Assembly (NCBI GenBank): GCA_947253625.1
Contig: CAMYAB010000005.1
Span: forward strand, 1-64,000
Origin: an uncultured Porphyromonadaceae bacterium
GTDB lineage: Bacteria; Bacteroidota; Bacteroidia; Bacteroidales; Porphyromonadaceae
Length of the DNA: 64,000 bases
Direction: 5' to 3'
Notes under the pieces: model-generated
Told to the model about the DNA's origin: nothing
The model's input: the letters and a program-made list of their open reading frames with translations, nothing else
Databases searched by the model: none
Position numbers and translations under genes: made by a program
Shown: positions 50,227 to 58,858 of the stretch, one piece after another
How positions within the stretch are numbered: the first letter of the stretch is position 1
Layout of the letters: every line of letters begins with the position of its first letter

Positions 50227-52872
50227 CTATGCTTCGGTGTGGCCAAAGTGGGCAAGTCTGGTCCGGATGCTCTCCAGCTTGGCCAGTGTGTCTTGCTCTT
50301 TGCGTCGCTCAAGTGCGACCACGCTCTCGGGGGCATGTTGGACGAACTTCTCGTTATTCAACTTTCCTTGCACACCCTTGAGGAATCCCAGTAGGTGCGT
50401 CTCTTCGGCCCGGAGCTTGGCGATCTCCTCGGCGACATCAATATGTCCCTCCATGGGAACCCCAAAGGCGTGCACCCCTACTGCAAAACGCTCGAGTGTG
50501 GCACTCTCTGCCGGCTTTTCCTCTAGCACCTCGCTGATATTGGCCATCTTGCTCACCACAGCTTTCATCGACTCTGTGATCACCCCCTTGGGTGCATAGA
50601 GGCTCAGACTGTCGCGAGGCGAAAGGCCCTTGGTGGCACGGAGATTGCGGATATTGGTAATAATGTCTCTGGCAACCTCCATATCGGCGAGGACAGTCTT
50701 GTCGGGCTCTGCATACTTGGGTAGCTGCGCCAGCATGATACTCTCCCCATCTCGGCGCTCTCTGAGAGCCTGCCACAACTCTTCGGTGATGAAGGGCATG
50801 AAGGGGTGCAGCAACATCAGGAGTTGTTCAAAAAAGCCATTGGTTGCCTCCAGTGTCTCGGCATCGATAGGACGGCCATACTCCGGCTTGACAAGCTCTA
50901 GGTAGGTACTGCTAAAATCATCGCGGACAACTCGGTACAGGAGCAGCATCGCATCGCTGATGCGGTACTTGCCAAAGTGGTCCGCAAGTCGGGTCGCTGT
51001 GTCACTGAGGAGGTGGCCAAACCACTTGACAGCCTCCCTCTGGACCGGTGTCTGCGAGACCGTATCGGAGACCTCCCAGCCTTGGATCAGTCGGAATGAG
51101 TTCCACACCTTATTATTGAAGTTTCGTCCCTGCTCACACAGTCCCTCGTCAAATAAGATATCATTGCCTGCGGATGCCGCACTCATCAACCCCATACGCA
51201 CCCCATCGGCACCGTACTGCTCTATCAGCTTGATAGGGTCGGGGCTATTGCCGAGCTGCTTGCTCATCTTGCGTCCGAGCTTGTCGCGGACAATACCGGT
51301 CAGGAATACGTTGCGGAATGGTGGTTGCCCCATGTACTCGTAGCCGGCCATGATCATCCTGGCAATCCAGAAAAAGAGGATATCCGGTCCGGAGACTAAG
51401 TCGGAGGTGGGGTAGTAGTACTTTAGGTCGTCATTGTCGGGCTTAAGTGGGTCGCCAAAGACACTGATCGGCCACAACCACGATGAAAACCAGGTGTCCA
51501 GCGTGTCCGGATCTTGCTCCAGTGCCTCGAGCGTGAGCGAGTCATCGCCTGTGAGTCGTCGTGCCTCATCCAGTGCGATCTCTGGAGTCTCCCCCACGAC
51601 GATCCTACCATCCTCGAGATAGTAGGCCGGGATGCGGTGTCCCCAGTAGAGTTGGCGTGAGATATTCCAGTCCTTGATGTTTTCCATCCAGTGGGCATAG
51701 ACGCCCTTGAATCGCTCGGGCACCAAGCGTACTGTGTCGTCCATGACGGCTCGGTAAGCCGGCTTGGCAAGGTCGGTCATCTTCAGGAACCACTGCATCG
51801 ACAGCTTGGGCTCAATGGGGACGGAGGTCCGCTCCGAAAAGCCCACCGTATTATCGTAGTCCTCCACCCGCTCCATCAGCCCCAGGTCGGCCAGCTCCTG
51901 TGAAAAAGTCTCCCGCACCTCAAAGCGATCCCTACCGGCATACTTACCCGCCTGGTCGTTGAGGGTGCCATTGTCGTTGAAGACCTCGATCGCCGGTAGG
52001 CGATGCTTTTGTCCGAGCATGTAGTCGTTGATGTCGTGCGAGGGAGTCACCTTTAGGCAACCGGTCCCAAACTCCACATCGACATACTCATCCTCTATGA
52101 TCGGGACAGAGCGCCCCACCCCGGGGACAATCACTCGCTTGCCTCGCAGCCAGTGGTACCGCTCATCCGTGGGGTTGATGCAGACTGCCGTGTCGCCAAA
52201 TATCGTCTCCGGACGCGTGGTGGCGACTATGATGTACTTATCGGGCATCCCCTCCACATAGTAGCGGACATAGTAGAGCTTGCTGTGCACGCTCTTGTGG
52301 ATCACCTCCTCGTCGGAGATGGCGGTACGTGCCTCCGGATCCCAGTTGACCATCCGCACCCCTCTGTATATCAGCCCTTTTCGGTAAAGGTCACAAAAGA
52401 CACCTATCACCGCTTTGGCTCGTGGCTCATCCATGGTAAAGGCCTCCCGATCCCAATCGCAGGAGGCACCGATCTTCTTGAGCTGGTTGATGATGATCCC
52501 ACCATGCTCATGAGTCCAGTCCCATACATGTGAGAGAAACTCCTCACGGGTCAGGTCACTCTTCTTGATTCTCTCCTTGGCCAGTTTTTGGACCACTTTT
52601 GCCTCAGTGGCGATAGAGGCGTGGTCGGTCCCGGGCACCCAGAGGGCGTTGTAGCCGGTCATGCGCGCACGACGGACCAGGATATCTTGTATCGTATTAT
52701 TGAGCATGTGCCCCATGTGGAGGACGCCGGTGACATTGGGGGGTGGGATCACGACCGTGAAGGCCGGCCGGTGATCGGGATGGCTGGAAAAGAGCTTGTG
52801 TTCTTGCCAGTAGGCGTACCACTTATCTTCCACTTCGAGTGGATTGTACTTCGCACTTAGTTCGGTTGACAT
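50227..52872 (-). CDS. valS: Valyl-tRNA synthetase
   Basis: 881 residues. Class I synthetase. HIGH signature as HMGH (52-55), KMSKS signature as KMSKQLGNS (about 530-540), CP1 editing domain between, anticodon-binding domain, and the C-terminal coiled-coil tRNA arm (about 815-881, ending RTRLAHFGHTEA). It is preceded by a TAACTTTG promoter and a leader of about 120 nt that can fold into a branched structure. Confidence 0.98.
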   Translation of the reverse strand: MSTELSAKYNPLEVEDKWYAYWQEHKLFSSHPDHRPAFTVVIPPPNVTGVLHMGHMLNNTIQDILVRRARMTGYNALWVPGTDHASIATEAKVVQKLAKERIKKSDLTREEFLSHVWDWTHEHGGIIINQLKKIGASCDWDREAFTMDEPRAKAVIGVFCDLYRKGLIYRGVRMVNWDPEARTAISDEEVIHKSVHSKLYYVRYYVEGMPDKYIIVATTRPETIFGDTAVCINPTDERYHWLRGKRVIVPGVGRSVPIIEDEYVDVEFGTGCLKVTPSHDINDYMLGQKHRLPAIEVFNDNGTLNDQAGKYAGRDRFEVRETFSQELADLGLMERVEDYDNTVGFSERTSVPIEPKLSMQWFLKMTDLAKPAYRAVMDDTVRLVPERFKGVYAHWMENIKDWNISRQLYWGHRIPAYYLEDGRIVVGETPEIALDEARRLTGDDSLTLEALEQDPDTLDTWFSSWLWPISVFGDPLKPDNDDLKYYYPTSDLVSGPDILFFWIARMIMAGYEYMGQPPFRNVFLTGIVRDKLGRKMSKQLGNSPDPIKLIEQYGADGVRMGLMSAASAGNDILFDEGLCEQGRNFNNKVWNSFRLIQGWEVSDTVSQTPVQREAVKWFGHLLSDTATRLADHFGKYRISDAMLLLYRVVRDDFSSTYLELVKPEYGRPIDAETLEATNGFFEQLLMLLHPFMPFITEELWQALRERRDGESIMLAQLPKYAEPDKTVLADMEVARDIITNIRNLRATKGLSPRDSLSLYAPKGVITESMKAVVSKMANISEVLEEKPAESATLERFAVGVHAFGVPMEGHIDVAEEIAKLRAEETHLLGFLKGVQGKLNNEKFVQHAPESVVALERRKEQDTLAKLESIRTRLAHFGHTEA

Positions 52873-52900
52873 GCTTTCTGTATTCTATAGTTTTGGCTTG

Positions 52901-52991
52901 GTGTGCCCTCCTCTGCGACTAGGGGTCAGCTCCGCAACACGCCATGTGGAGCGAACGATGACCGGCAGGTCGTGGCAAAAAATTGGCACAC
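52901..52991 (-). promoter_or_regulatory. Predicted structured leader of valS mRNA
   Basis: GTGTGCC (52985-52991 as GGCACAC on the plus strand) pairs with GGCACAC (52901-52907) to close a 91-base region. Inside are three short stems: GACC-TGCC-GGTC, GCTCC.../...GGAGC, and GCTGAC/GTCGC with a bulge, giving a cloverleaf-like outline. The closing stem starts about 5 bases after the predicted transcription start. Hand-folded; no energy was computed. Confidence 0.4.
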
Positions 52992-53001
52992 AGTCAGGGT
53001 A

Positions 53002-53009
53002 CAAAGTTA
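53002..53009 (-). promoter_or_regulatory. Putative -7 box (TAACTTTG) of valS
   Basis: Exact TAnnTTTG on the minus strand, 130 bases before the valS ATG. No clear TTTG at -33. Confidence 0.6.
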
Positions 53010-53122
53010 AGGTTTTTATCTCACATCTCCCCTATTTTTCGCCCACTCCGACCGAATGAATTTGCCCAAAATCAAGGGGGCCCTAACTCGCTCTAAACCA
53101 AAGTCCCCGACAGCCCCCATTT

Positions 53123-53189
53123 TTTCACGGATAGAAGCGTTCGGTTTCACGGATAGAAGCAAATGATTTCACGGATAGAAGAATTGACG
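53123..53189 (+). repeat. 22-bp-period repeat array 6 (three units)
   Basis: TTTCACGGATAGAAG starts at 53123, 53145 and 53167, exact 22-bp period, then GAATTGACG. Orientation opposite to the neighbouring minus-strand genes; located between hslR's end and the valS promoter. Confidence 0.9.
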
Positions 53190-53324
53190 TCCTTGTATAT
53201 AAGCAAAAATTGGGTATAAATCGAGATGGTCAATGGAATTCACTCAACAAAAAAAAGAGCCCCCTCGAAAAGGGTTCCTAAAACAAAGCCGGTCCGGAAG
53301 AGTGCGACCCCCTCCCGGTCCGGT

Positions 53325-53804
53325 CTAATCCCAAAAGCCCATGCTGTCGAGCATCTCCTGCTCGTCCTCCGGAGTGTAGTCGGTCACCTCGTCCTCCTCT
53401 TCGTCGTCGGTCTCTGTATCGTCCCAGTCATCGTACTCAGGAAATATGTAGCTCTCAAGGTCTCGTCGCTCTTTTTTGGTCGGTCTGCCGAGTCCTTTTT
53501 GCCTTTGGTTGGCGGCTCGCTGCAGCTCTAGGAGCTCATACTCCTCCGGTGGGGTGGTGTTTTTGATGAAATTGGGGACCAACTTTGGCCCCACGCGTCC
53601 CGGGGTGATGGCCAGCACCTTGAAGGAAAAAGTGACCGGAGGCTTGCGCACGTTCACCGTGTCGCCCACCTTGACAATCGTCGAGGGTTTTCCGGGACGT
53701 CCGTCTACTTGGACTCGGCCGTTTTTGCAGGCTCTGCCGGCAAGTGCTCGGGTCTTGAATATCCGCACGGTCCAGAGCCACTTGTCGAGGCGTATCTCAG
53801 TCAT
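53325..53804 (-). CDS. hslR: HslR-like S4-domain RNA-binding protein
   Basis: 159 residues. S4 RNA-binding domain at 1-65 (IRLDKWLWTVRIFKTRALAGRACKNGRVQVDG), as in heat-shock protein 15, which rescues 50S subunits carrying nascent chains. The C-terminal part goes beyond the usual protein: about 35 residues dominated by Asp/Glu, ending DSMGFWD. The start overlaps the pth stop by 8 bases, so it follows DUF3109 and pth in one transcript. The symbol is by homology only. Confidence 0.9.
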   Translation of the reverse strand: MTEIRLDKWLWTVRIFKTRALAGRACKNGRVQVDGRPGKPSTIVKVGDTVNVRKPPVTFSFKVLAITPGRVGPKLVPNFIKNTTPPEEYELLELQRAANQRQKGLGRPTKKERRDLESYIFPEYDDWDDTETDDEEEDEVTDYTPEDEQEMLDSMGFWD

Positions 53805-54384
53805 GTTGCTTTCCCTTGGTGTTGTGGATATTCATGGCCCTCTCGATACCGATGAGGCAAAAGTCTCGGATCGTCTCTACCGCTTGGGCACAGAGGGGCT
53901 CCATCTCGGCCTCCTCTTGGGGCGAAAAAGGCTCCAGTACGTAGGCGATCTGCTCTCCGCGCGAGAAGTCGTGTCCGATACCGATCCGCAGGCGCGCATA
54001 GGCTTGTGTCCCGATGGTCTGCTGTATATGCTTGAGTCCGTTGTGCCCACCATCGCTGCCTTTTGCCCGAAGTCTCTGTGTCCCAAAGGGCAATGCCAGC
54101 TCATCGACGACGACTAGGAGGTTTTGGACGGGGATGTTTTCTTTTTGCAACCAGTAGCGGACGGCGTTGCCACTGAGGTTCATCATCGTGGAGGGCTTGA
54201 GGAGCAGGAGTTGCTTGTTTTTGACCCTGATCTCCGCTGTCTCTCCGTATCGCCCGGGGGCAAAAGTGGCGCCCGTGTCAGCGGCGAGATGGTCCAGCAC
54301 GATAAATCCGGCATTGTGCCGCGTCCGCTCGTACTCGGCTCCGGGGTTTCCGAGGCCGACGATGAGGTATTTACTTGAGCTCAT
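53797..54384 (-). CDS. pth: Peptidyl-tRNA hydrolase
   Basis: 195 residues from the ATG at 54384; the ORF extends to 54453 but that part lies inside the upstream gene. Frees tRNAs from peptidyl-tRNA dropped by the ribosome. Family motifs: IVGLGNPGAEYERTRHNAGF (catalytic His), KPSTMMNLSG, ELALPFG and GSDGGHNGLKHI. It overlaps the end of the DUF3109 gene by 14 bases and hslR by 8, so the three are translationally coupled. Confidence 0.97.
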   Translation of the reverse strand: MSSSKYLIVGLGNPGAEYERTRHNAGFIVLDHLAADTGATFAPGRYGETAEIRVKNKQLLLLKPSTMMNLSGNAVRYWLQKENIPVQNLLVVVDELALPFGTQRLRAKGSDGGHNGLKHIQQTIGTQAYARLRIGIGHDFSRGEQIAYVLEPFSPQEEAEMEPLCAQAVETIRDFCLIGIERAMNIHNTKGKQHD

Positions 54385-54982
54385 TTCGTTCGTTTTTCCA
54401 CTGAAGATACGCTTCAGCCACAGTACAAAGTTGTTCATACCACTCTTCTCCAAAGGCCCGCACCAGGGGGGCTTTCACAAATTGGTAGACCCGCACGCCT
54501 ACTTCGCGTCCGTGCTTGCGCGCCGGCTCGCAGATCGGGAACCAACGCTCGTAATTGAGGGCCACTGTGTCACCCATACGCTGCATGCGTATCGGGAATA
54601 GGTGGCAGGAGAGGGGCTTGTAGAAGTAGGGATTGGCACCCTCGGTGTAGCCTTTCTCAAAGGCACAGCGCGCCGACCCATCTGCCTCAAAGCAGGTGAA
54701 GACACACTGGCTCCTGCCTGCCGCTATCATGGTGACTGTCTCCCCATCCTCATCGGTGTAGGTGAGGCCATGCTTGCGGATGTAGCGTTGCTGGGCCTCG
54801 GGGATGTAGGTGCGGACCAGGGGATAGGTCTTCTCCAGAAGGGGTTCCTCCTGTGCCAGCACCGGTGCTCCACTGTCTCCCTCGATACAGCAGGCTCCGT
54901 GGCAAGCGTCGAGGTCACAGCAGAAGTAGGTGTCGATGACTTCGCTGCTGACCAGGATGCCATCTACGTCTAGTATACTCAT
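54371..54982 (-). CDS. DUF3109 family protein (Cys-rich, YkgJ-like)
   Basis: 203 residues. DUF3109 family of Bacteroidetes. Rich in Cys: FCCDLDACHGACC (about 20-32), then CVFTCF, RCAF, SCHLFP and ICEP, eight or more conserved Cys that could bind zinc or an iron-sulphur cluster, as in YkgJ/UPF0153 relatives. Function unknown. First gene of a coupled group with pth and hslR, 122 bases after the rplY stop, from which a terminator separates it. Confidence 0.88.
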   Translation of the reverse strand: MSILDVDGILVSSEVIDTYFCCDLDACHGACCIEGDSGAPVLAQEEPLLEKTYPLVRTYIPEAQQRYIRKHGLTYTDEDGETVTMIAAGRSQCVFTCFEADGSARCAFEKGYTEGANPYFYKPLSCHLFPIRMQRMGDTVALNYERWFPICEPARKHGREVGVRVYQFVKAPLVRAFGEEWYEQLCTVAEAYLQWKNERNELK

Positions 54983-55007
54983 TTGCTTGATACTCTTCTA
55001 AAAAAAG

Positions 55008-55071
55008 CTGCCCATAGTGGTGGGCCCGTACCATCTCTCGATAGGTAGGATCACTACACCACTTTGGGCAG
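55008..55071 (-). terminator. Terminator of rplY
   Basis: CTGCCC...GGGCAG arms with an inner CACCACT/AGTGGTG-like stem, followed on the minus strand by CTTTTTTT. It lies 33 bases after the rplY stop. Confidence 0.75.
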
Positions 55072-55104
55072 TTTTGTATCCCCTCGTGGGGTATTTTGTC
55101 GGGC

Positions 55105-55722
55105 TTACTCTGCCGGTTGGTCTCCGGTGCCCTCTTCGGTCTCCTCGTCTTCCTCCTCTACAGCTCCTGCGCTACGTGCGGCACGTGTAGCACGTACAGC
55201 GGCAACTACGGCGTTTTTGGAGTTGAGGATCTCTAGGTTTTCAAACTCCAGCTCACCCACCTTGAGTACCTTGCCCAGGCGGAGCTTGCTGATGTCTACG
55301 TGCAGACGCTCAGGCACATTGCTGTAGAGACCCTTGACCTTGAGCTTGCGCATGTCTTGGTTGAGCTTACCACCGGCACGCACACCGATAGCGTGACCAT
55401 CCAGCTGCACCGGTACCTCTATCACAATGGGCTTGTCGGCATAAACCTCCAAGAAGTCAATGTGAATGATGGCATCGGTCACGGGATGAAACTGTAGCTC
55501 CTGTAGGATGCAAGTGTGTACCTGTCCGTCGACATCCAGGTTGATCAAGAAGATATCCGGGGTGAATACCAGGTTGCGCACATCGCGCTGTGACACCACG
55601 AGATTGAGGTTCTTCTCTCCACCGTAGATTACAGTGGGGATGAGGTCTTGCTTGCGTAGGGCTTTGGCGGCAAACTTGCCGATGTTTTCGCGCGCCTGCG
55701 CTTTTAGTGAATAAGTTTTCAT
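55105..55722 (-). CDS. rplY: 50S ribosomal protein L25/general stress protein Ctc
   Basis: 205 residues: L25-type N-terminal 5S rRNA-binding domain (about 1-93, SLKAQARENIGKFAAKALRK) plus the TL5/Ctc C-terminal domain (94-185), then an acidic tail (EEEDEETEEGTGDQPAE). Long CTC form rather than the short E. coli L25. It lies 123 bases after the rplI stop region and before the pth group, with its own terminator. Confidence 0.96.
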   Translation of the reverse strand: MKTYSLKAQARENIGKFAAKALRKQDLIPTVIYGGEKNLNLVVSQRDVRNLVFTPDIFLINLDVDGQVHTCILQELQFHPVTDAIIHIDFLEVYADKPIVIEVPVQLDGHAIGVRAGGKLNQDMRKLKVKGLYSNVPERLHVDISKLRLGKVLKVGELEFENLEILNSKNAVVAAVRATRAARSAGAVEEEDEETEEGTGDQPAE

Positions 55723-55845
55723 TGGTATTGTGTTGTTGTGTTACTCAAAAAATCCAATTCGCCGGCACGAGAGGGTCACGCTCTGCTGTGTGCAGTTGCC
55801 ACGAATTTGTTTTTCCCATCACACCTTAGCTTTATCACTTGTGTG

Positions 55846-56442
55846 TCAGGCTTCGGTTGACTCCTCTTGCTCCTCAGCGACCACCTCGGTCTCCTCGGTG
55901 GCTTCTTCGCCATCGGTGGCGAGCTGGCGTGCACGCTCAGCTTGGTGTGCCTCTTCTTCAGCCTTGGCGGCTGCCTTGGCGGCTGCGATCTCAGCTGCGT
56001 TTTCGGACACGACGATCAGGGGGATCTCCACGGTCACATCCTTGTGAAAACGCACACGAGCCACATACTCACCTACCTCCTTGATACCACCGGCGATGAG
56101 CAACATCTTGCGGTTGACATCGTGTCCCTGTGCCTCTAGGGCATCGGCCACCATGGTGGGGGTTACGGAGCCGTAGATACGACCGGTGTTGCTGGTCTTT
56201 ACGCTCAGCTCTACCTTTACGTCCTTGAGTTTTGCTGCCTGCTCTTGTGCTTTGGCAAGCAGAGCGGCGAGCTTGTGTGCTTGCTGGCGTTGGTCCTCAG
56301 CGAGTTGCCTCAGGGCTGAATCGCTGGCAATGACTGCCTTGCCTTGCGGGATTAGAAAGTTGCGTCCATACCCGGCTTTCACCTCAACCACTTCGTCTTT
56401 GAAGCCTAGGTTGGGCATATCTTCTTTCAAAATAACTTTCAT
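55846..56442 (-). CDS. rplI: 50S ribosomal protein L9 with extended C-terminus
   Basis: 198 residues. Standard L9 is about 148. The N-terminal domain (MKVILKEDMPNLGFKDEVVEVKAGYGRNFLIPQGKA), long helix and C-terminal domain are present to about residue 150. The remaining approx. 48 residues are Ala/Glu-rich and acidic (EEATEETEVVAEEQEESTEA end). Last gene of rpsF-rpsR-rplI, 58 bases after rpsR. Confidence 0.96.
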   Translation of the reverse strand: MKVILKEDMPNLGFKDEVVEVKAGYGRNFLIPQGKAVIASDSALRQLAEDQRQQAHKLAALLAKAQEQAAKLKDVKVELSVKTSNTGRIYGSVTPTMVADALEAQGHDVNRKMLLIAGGIKEVGEYVARVRFHKDVTVEIPLIVVSENAAEIAAAKAAAKAEEEAHQAERARQLATDGEEATEETEVVAEEQEESTEA

Positions 56443-56500
56443 ATTCTGTCTCCTTTTGTTTTTGCTATGATTCTATACTACTACCGACTTGTCCGGACCA

Positions 56501-56764
56501 CTAGTCCATCAGGTCAGTCACGTAGGGCAACAGTGCCAGATGGCGCGCACGCTTGACTGCTTGTGCCACACGGCGTTGGAACTTCAGCGAGTTGCCCGTA
56601 ATACGACGAGGAAGGAGCTTGCCCTGCTCGTTGAGGAACTTTTTCAAAAACTCGGGATCCTTGTAGTCCACGTACTTGATGCCTGCCTTCTTGAAGCGGC
56701 AGTACTTCTTTGGCTGGTTGATAGGCCCTCTGAAGCGTCTGGATTTCGTATTCTTTATTGCCAT
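56501..56764 (-). CDS. rpsR: 30S ribosomal protein S18
   Basis: 87 residues. Binds with S6 to the platform. GPINQPKKYCRFKKAGIKYVDYKD and ITGNSLKFQRRVAQAVKRARHLALLPY are typical. Between rpsF (10-bp gap) and rplI. Confidence 0.98.
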   Translation of the reverse strand: MAIKNTKSRRFRGPINQPKKYCRFKKAGIKYVDYKDPEFLKKFLNEQGKLLPRRITGNSLKFQRRVAQAVKRARHLALLPYVTDLMD

Positions 56765-56774
56765 GGTCTCTTAC

Positions 56775-57182
56775 TTAGTTTTCTTCCGTGTTTTCTACTT
56801 CATTGCTCTCCTCTGCCTTTTGCTCGGTCTCCGGGGCAACAGTTGCCGGTTTTTCGGAACGGAGACGGCGACGCTTCTCAGCGTACTCGTGGGCATACTT
56901 GTCCTGCTTGAAAGTCAGGAAGCGAATAACATGCTCGTCACGACGGAAGTTGACCTCCAACGTGTCTACAAAGTTTGACTCTGCATCAAACTCTACAAAT
57001 ACATAGTAGCCGGTAGACAGGCGTTGGATAGGATAAGCGAGCTTGCGCTGGCCCCACTCCTCCTTATTCACGACCACACCACCGTTGTCGGTGATCAGGG
57101 TAGTGAACTTGTCTACCGTTTCCTTTGTCTGATCAGCAGACAAAACGGGAGTTAGAATGAAAACGGTTTCGTAGTGATTCAT
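56775..57182 (-). CDS. rpsF: 30S ribosomal protein S6
   Basis: 135 residues from the ATG at 57182 (MNHYETVFILTP); a frame to 57251 is longer but reads as leader RNA. Platform protein, partner of S18. Core to about residue 100, then an acidic tail (PETEQKAEESNEVENTEEN). First gene of the operon, with promoter 57343-57350 and a foldable leader of about 150 nt. Confidence 0.97.
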   Translation of the reverse strand: MNHYETVFILTPVLSADQTKETVDKFTTLITDNGGVVVNKEEWGQRKLAYPIQRLSTGYYVFVEFDAESNFVDTLEVNFRRDEHVIRFLTFKQDKYAHEYAEKRRRLRSEKPATVAPETEQKAEESNEVENTEEN

Positions 57183-57279
57183 CATCTGTTTGTTTGGTAA
57201 ATAAATAAAATTATAGATGTTGTTGTCATCACAAATACACACCAAGAACACTCTGTATCGCCCTCACCTCATCGGGAGA

Positions 57280-57331
57280 GACGGCACAAAAATGCTCCTG
57301 AGAGAGCGAACGATCCCCATAGGGAGCCGTC
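57280..57331 (-). promoter_or_regulatory. Predicted structured leader element of rpsF mRNA
   Basis: GACGGC (57280-57285) and GCCGTC (57326-57331) close a branched region with GCTC/GAGC and CCC/GGG stems. The first stem lies about 6 bases after the predicted start. S6:S18 control their own mRNA through a leader stem in many bacteria, so autoregulation is possible here; hand-folded only. Confidence 0.35.
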
Positions 57332-57342
57332 TTTCTCACCGG

Positions 57343-57350
57343 CAAAGATA
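57343..57350 (-). promoter_or_regulatory. Putative -7 box (TATCTTTG) of rpsF-rpsR-rplI
   Basis: Exact TAnnTTTG on the minus strand; TTTC instead of TTTG lies 20 bases further upstream. Confidence 0.7.
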
Positions 57351-57393
57351 CCAAAACTTTCTATTTTGGGAAACCAGGCCTTGCAAAACGACG

Positions 57394-57447
57394 AAGCCCC
57401 GGGGCGTCTCCTTGATCAGGAGATGCCTCGGGGCTTGAGTTTTTTTT
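57394..57447. terminator. Hairpin between the RNA methyltransferase gene and rpsF
   Basis: AAGCCCC...GGGGCTT with inner stem GTCTCC/GGAGAT (57394-57436). On the plus strand it is followed by T8; on the minus strand, where the genes lie, only by CGTCGTTTT. It probably ends the methyltransferase transcript despite the weak minus-strand tail. Confidence 0.6.
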
Positions 57448-57474
57448 AGGGGACAGTGGACCGGCCGACCGGGG

Positions 57475-58779
57475 TCACTGCTTTTGGCGGTAGGTCTTGC
57501 GGGCGCGCCTAAAATCTTCGCGCTCTTCCCGCTTGCGCATGCGGTACTCCCGCTTTCGTTGCCAGACACCCTGCTCGGTCTGCTCTTGCACGTAGTCGTT
57601 GCGTTTACCGGCAAAAAGCTCATACCCTCTCAGCTCACACTCGAGAGAGCCATTGTAGAGTGTCTCTTTGTGAAACTGCTTTAGGCCTATTGCGTTGAAC
57701 CCCTCCTCTATGTTTGAAGAGATGATCCAAGCATTCCATCCGGTGAATGTGTGCTTGAGGGTGGTGCCTATATTTTTGTACAGCTCCTCCAGTGCGTCCG
57801 GTCGCAGTCGCTCACCATAGGGAGGATTGGTCACGAGCAGCCCGGTCTCTGAGGGCTTGAGTGCCTCGGTGTAGTCCTCTATCTTTCGGACTGCCAACTC
57901 GACGTATCGGTCCACTCCCGCTTTGCGCACATTGCCACGGGACATGGCGATCGCTTTGGGGTTGCTGTCGGAGCCGTAGATCTTGTACTCGAAGCGTCGC
58001 TCCTCCCAATCTTCCATCACCTCACTGAATAGCTCGCTGTCGTAGTTGCTCCACCGCTCAAAAGCAAAGCTCTCACGGAAAAGTCCCGGTGGGATATTCG
58101 CCGCTATCAGAGCCGCCTCTACAAGAAAGGTTCCACTCCCGCACATAGGATCTAGGAAGTTGGACTGACCCTGCCAGCCTGCGCGGAGCAGAATCCCGGC
58201 AGCTAGGACTTCGTTGATGGGGGCCTCGGTCTGGCTAAGCCTGTAGCCCCGCTTGTGCAAGCTTTCGCCGGATGCGTCCAAGGCTATGGTCACTCGCTCG
58301 TCGGCAATGTGTACATGAAAGCAGAGGTCAGGGTCGGTCACCGAAACGTTGGGCCGACGTTGCTCGCGATCCCTGAAGTAGTCTGCGATGGCGTCTTTCA
58401 CACGATAGGCTACAAACTTGCTGTGCGTGAAGGTCGCTGAGTAAACCACTGTATCCACAGCAAATGTATCTTTTGGCCGGAAATACTGTGACCAGTTGAC
58501 TTTGTGGTACAGATGGTCGTAGATTTCGTCGGGGTTTTTGGCATCGAACTGATCGATCGGCACCAGTATCCTCAGCGCAGTCCGTAAAAAAACATTTGCC
58601 TTGTATAGGGTTCGCAACGTGCCACTAAAGGCTACCATTCGCCGTCCGGGTTGGATATCTGTGGCTCCGATCGTACGGAGCTCTTCTGCCAAGATATCCT
58701 CTAGTCCGAAGAGGGTCTTGGCAAGCATGGTAAAGGGTTTCTCTCCGGTCATGGGGCTAGTAGGTGCGGCAGTTGTCAT
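57475..58779 (-). CDS. THUMP-domain class I RNA methyltransferase (RlmL N-terminal/Trm14 type)
   Basis: 434 residues. N-terminal ferredoxin-like and THUMP domain (about 20-170), then a Rossmann methyltransferase domain with motif I-like LDPMCGSGTFLVEAALIA (about 207-225) and the catalytic NPPYGERL (about 315). C-terminus strongly basic (KREYRMRKREEREDFRRARKTYRQK), an extra RNA-binding tail. Homologous to the part of RlmKL that makes m2G2445 in 23S rRNA; exact target inferred. Its promoter-like TAAATTTG is 35 bases upstream. Confidence 0.93.
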   Translation of the reverse strand: MTTAAPTSPMTGEKPFTMLAKTLFGLEDILAEELRTIGATDIQPGRRMVAFSGTLRTLYKANVFLRTALRILVPIDQFDAKNPDEIYDHLYHKVNWSQYFRPKDTFAVDTVVYSATFTHSKFVAYRVKDAIADYFRDREQRRPNVSVTDPDLCFHVHIADERVTIALDASGESLHKRGYRLSQTEAPINEVLAAGILLRAGWQGQSNFLDPMCGSGTFLVEAALIAANIPPGLFRESFAFERWSNYDSELFSEVMEDWEERRFEYKIYGSDSNPKAIAMSRGNVRKAGVDRYVELAVRKIEDYTEALKPSETGLLVTNPPYGERLRPDALEELYKNIGTTLKHTFTGWNAWIISSNIEEGFNAIGLKQFHKETLYNGSLECELRGYELFAGKRNDYVQEQTEQGVWQRKREYRMRKREEREDFRRARKTYRQKQ

Positions 58780-58813
58780 TGGTTGTGAGGGTTTATTTGT
58801 TTTTGTTTGGTGG

Positions 58814-58821
58814 CAAATTTA
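58814..58821 (-). promoter_or_regulatory. Possible -7 box (TAAATTTG) of the RNA methyltransferase gene
   Basis: Match to TAnnTTTG on the minus strand 35 bases before the ATG; no clear -33. Confidence 0.45.
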
Positions 58822-58858
58822 CTACTTTTTTAGCAATCCGGTGGTGCTTCTCGACCGT

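Larger units (their letters stand above)
52873..53324. other. 452-bp region between hslR and valS
   Basis: Holds the folded valS leader (52901-52991), its -7 box (53002-53009), the 22-bp array 6 (53123-53189), and a weak T8-ended stem after hslR (about 53250-53285). No gene seen. Confidence 0.75.

Noticed and set aside
52873..53009. T-box riboswitch on valS
   Set aside because: No T-box consensus or antiterminator/terminator pair is visible; the fold is of a different kind.
53290..53327. CCGGTCCGG pair after hslR as terminator arms
   Set aside because: The two copies are direct repeats, not inverted, so they do not form the stem; only short CCGG pairing is possible.
57183..57251. 23-residue N-terminal extension of S6
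   Set aside because: S6 normally starts at MNHYE; the extension reads as leader RNA and begins with an unusual sequence.
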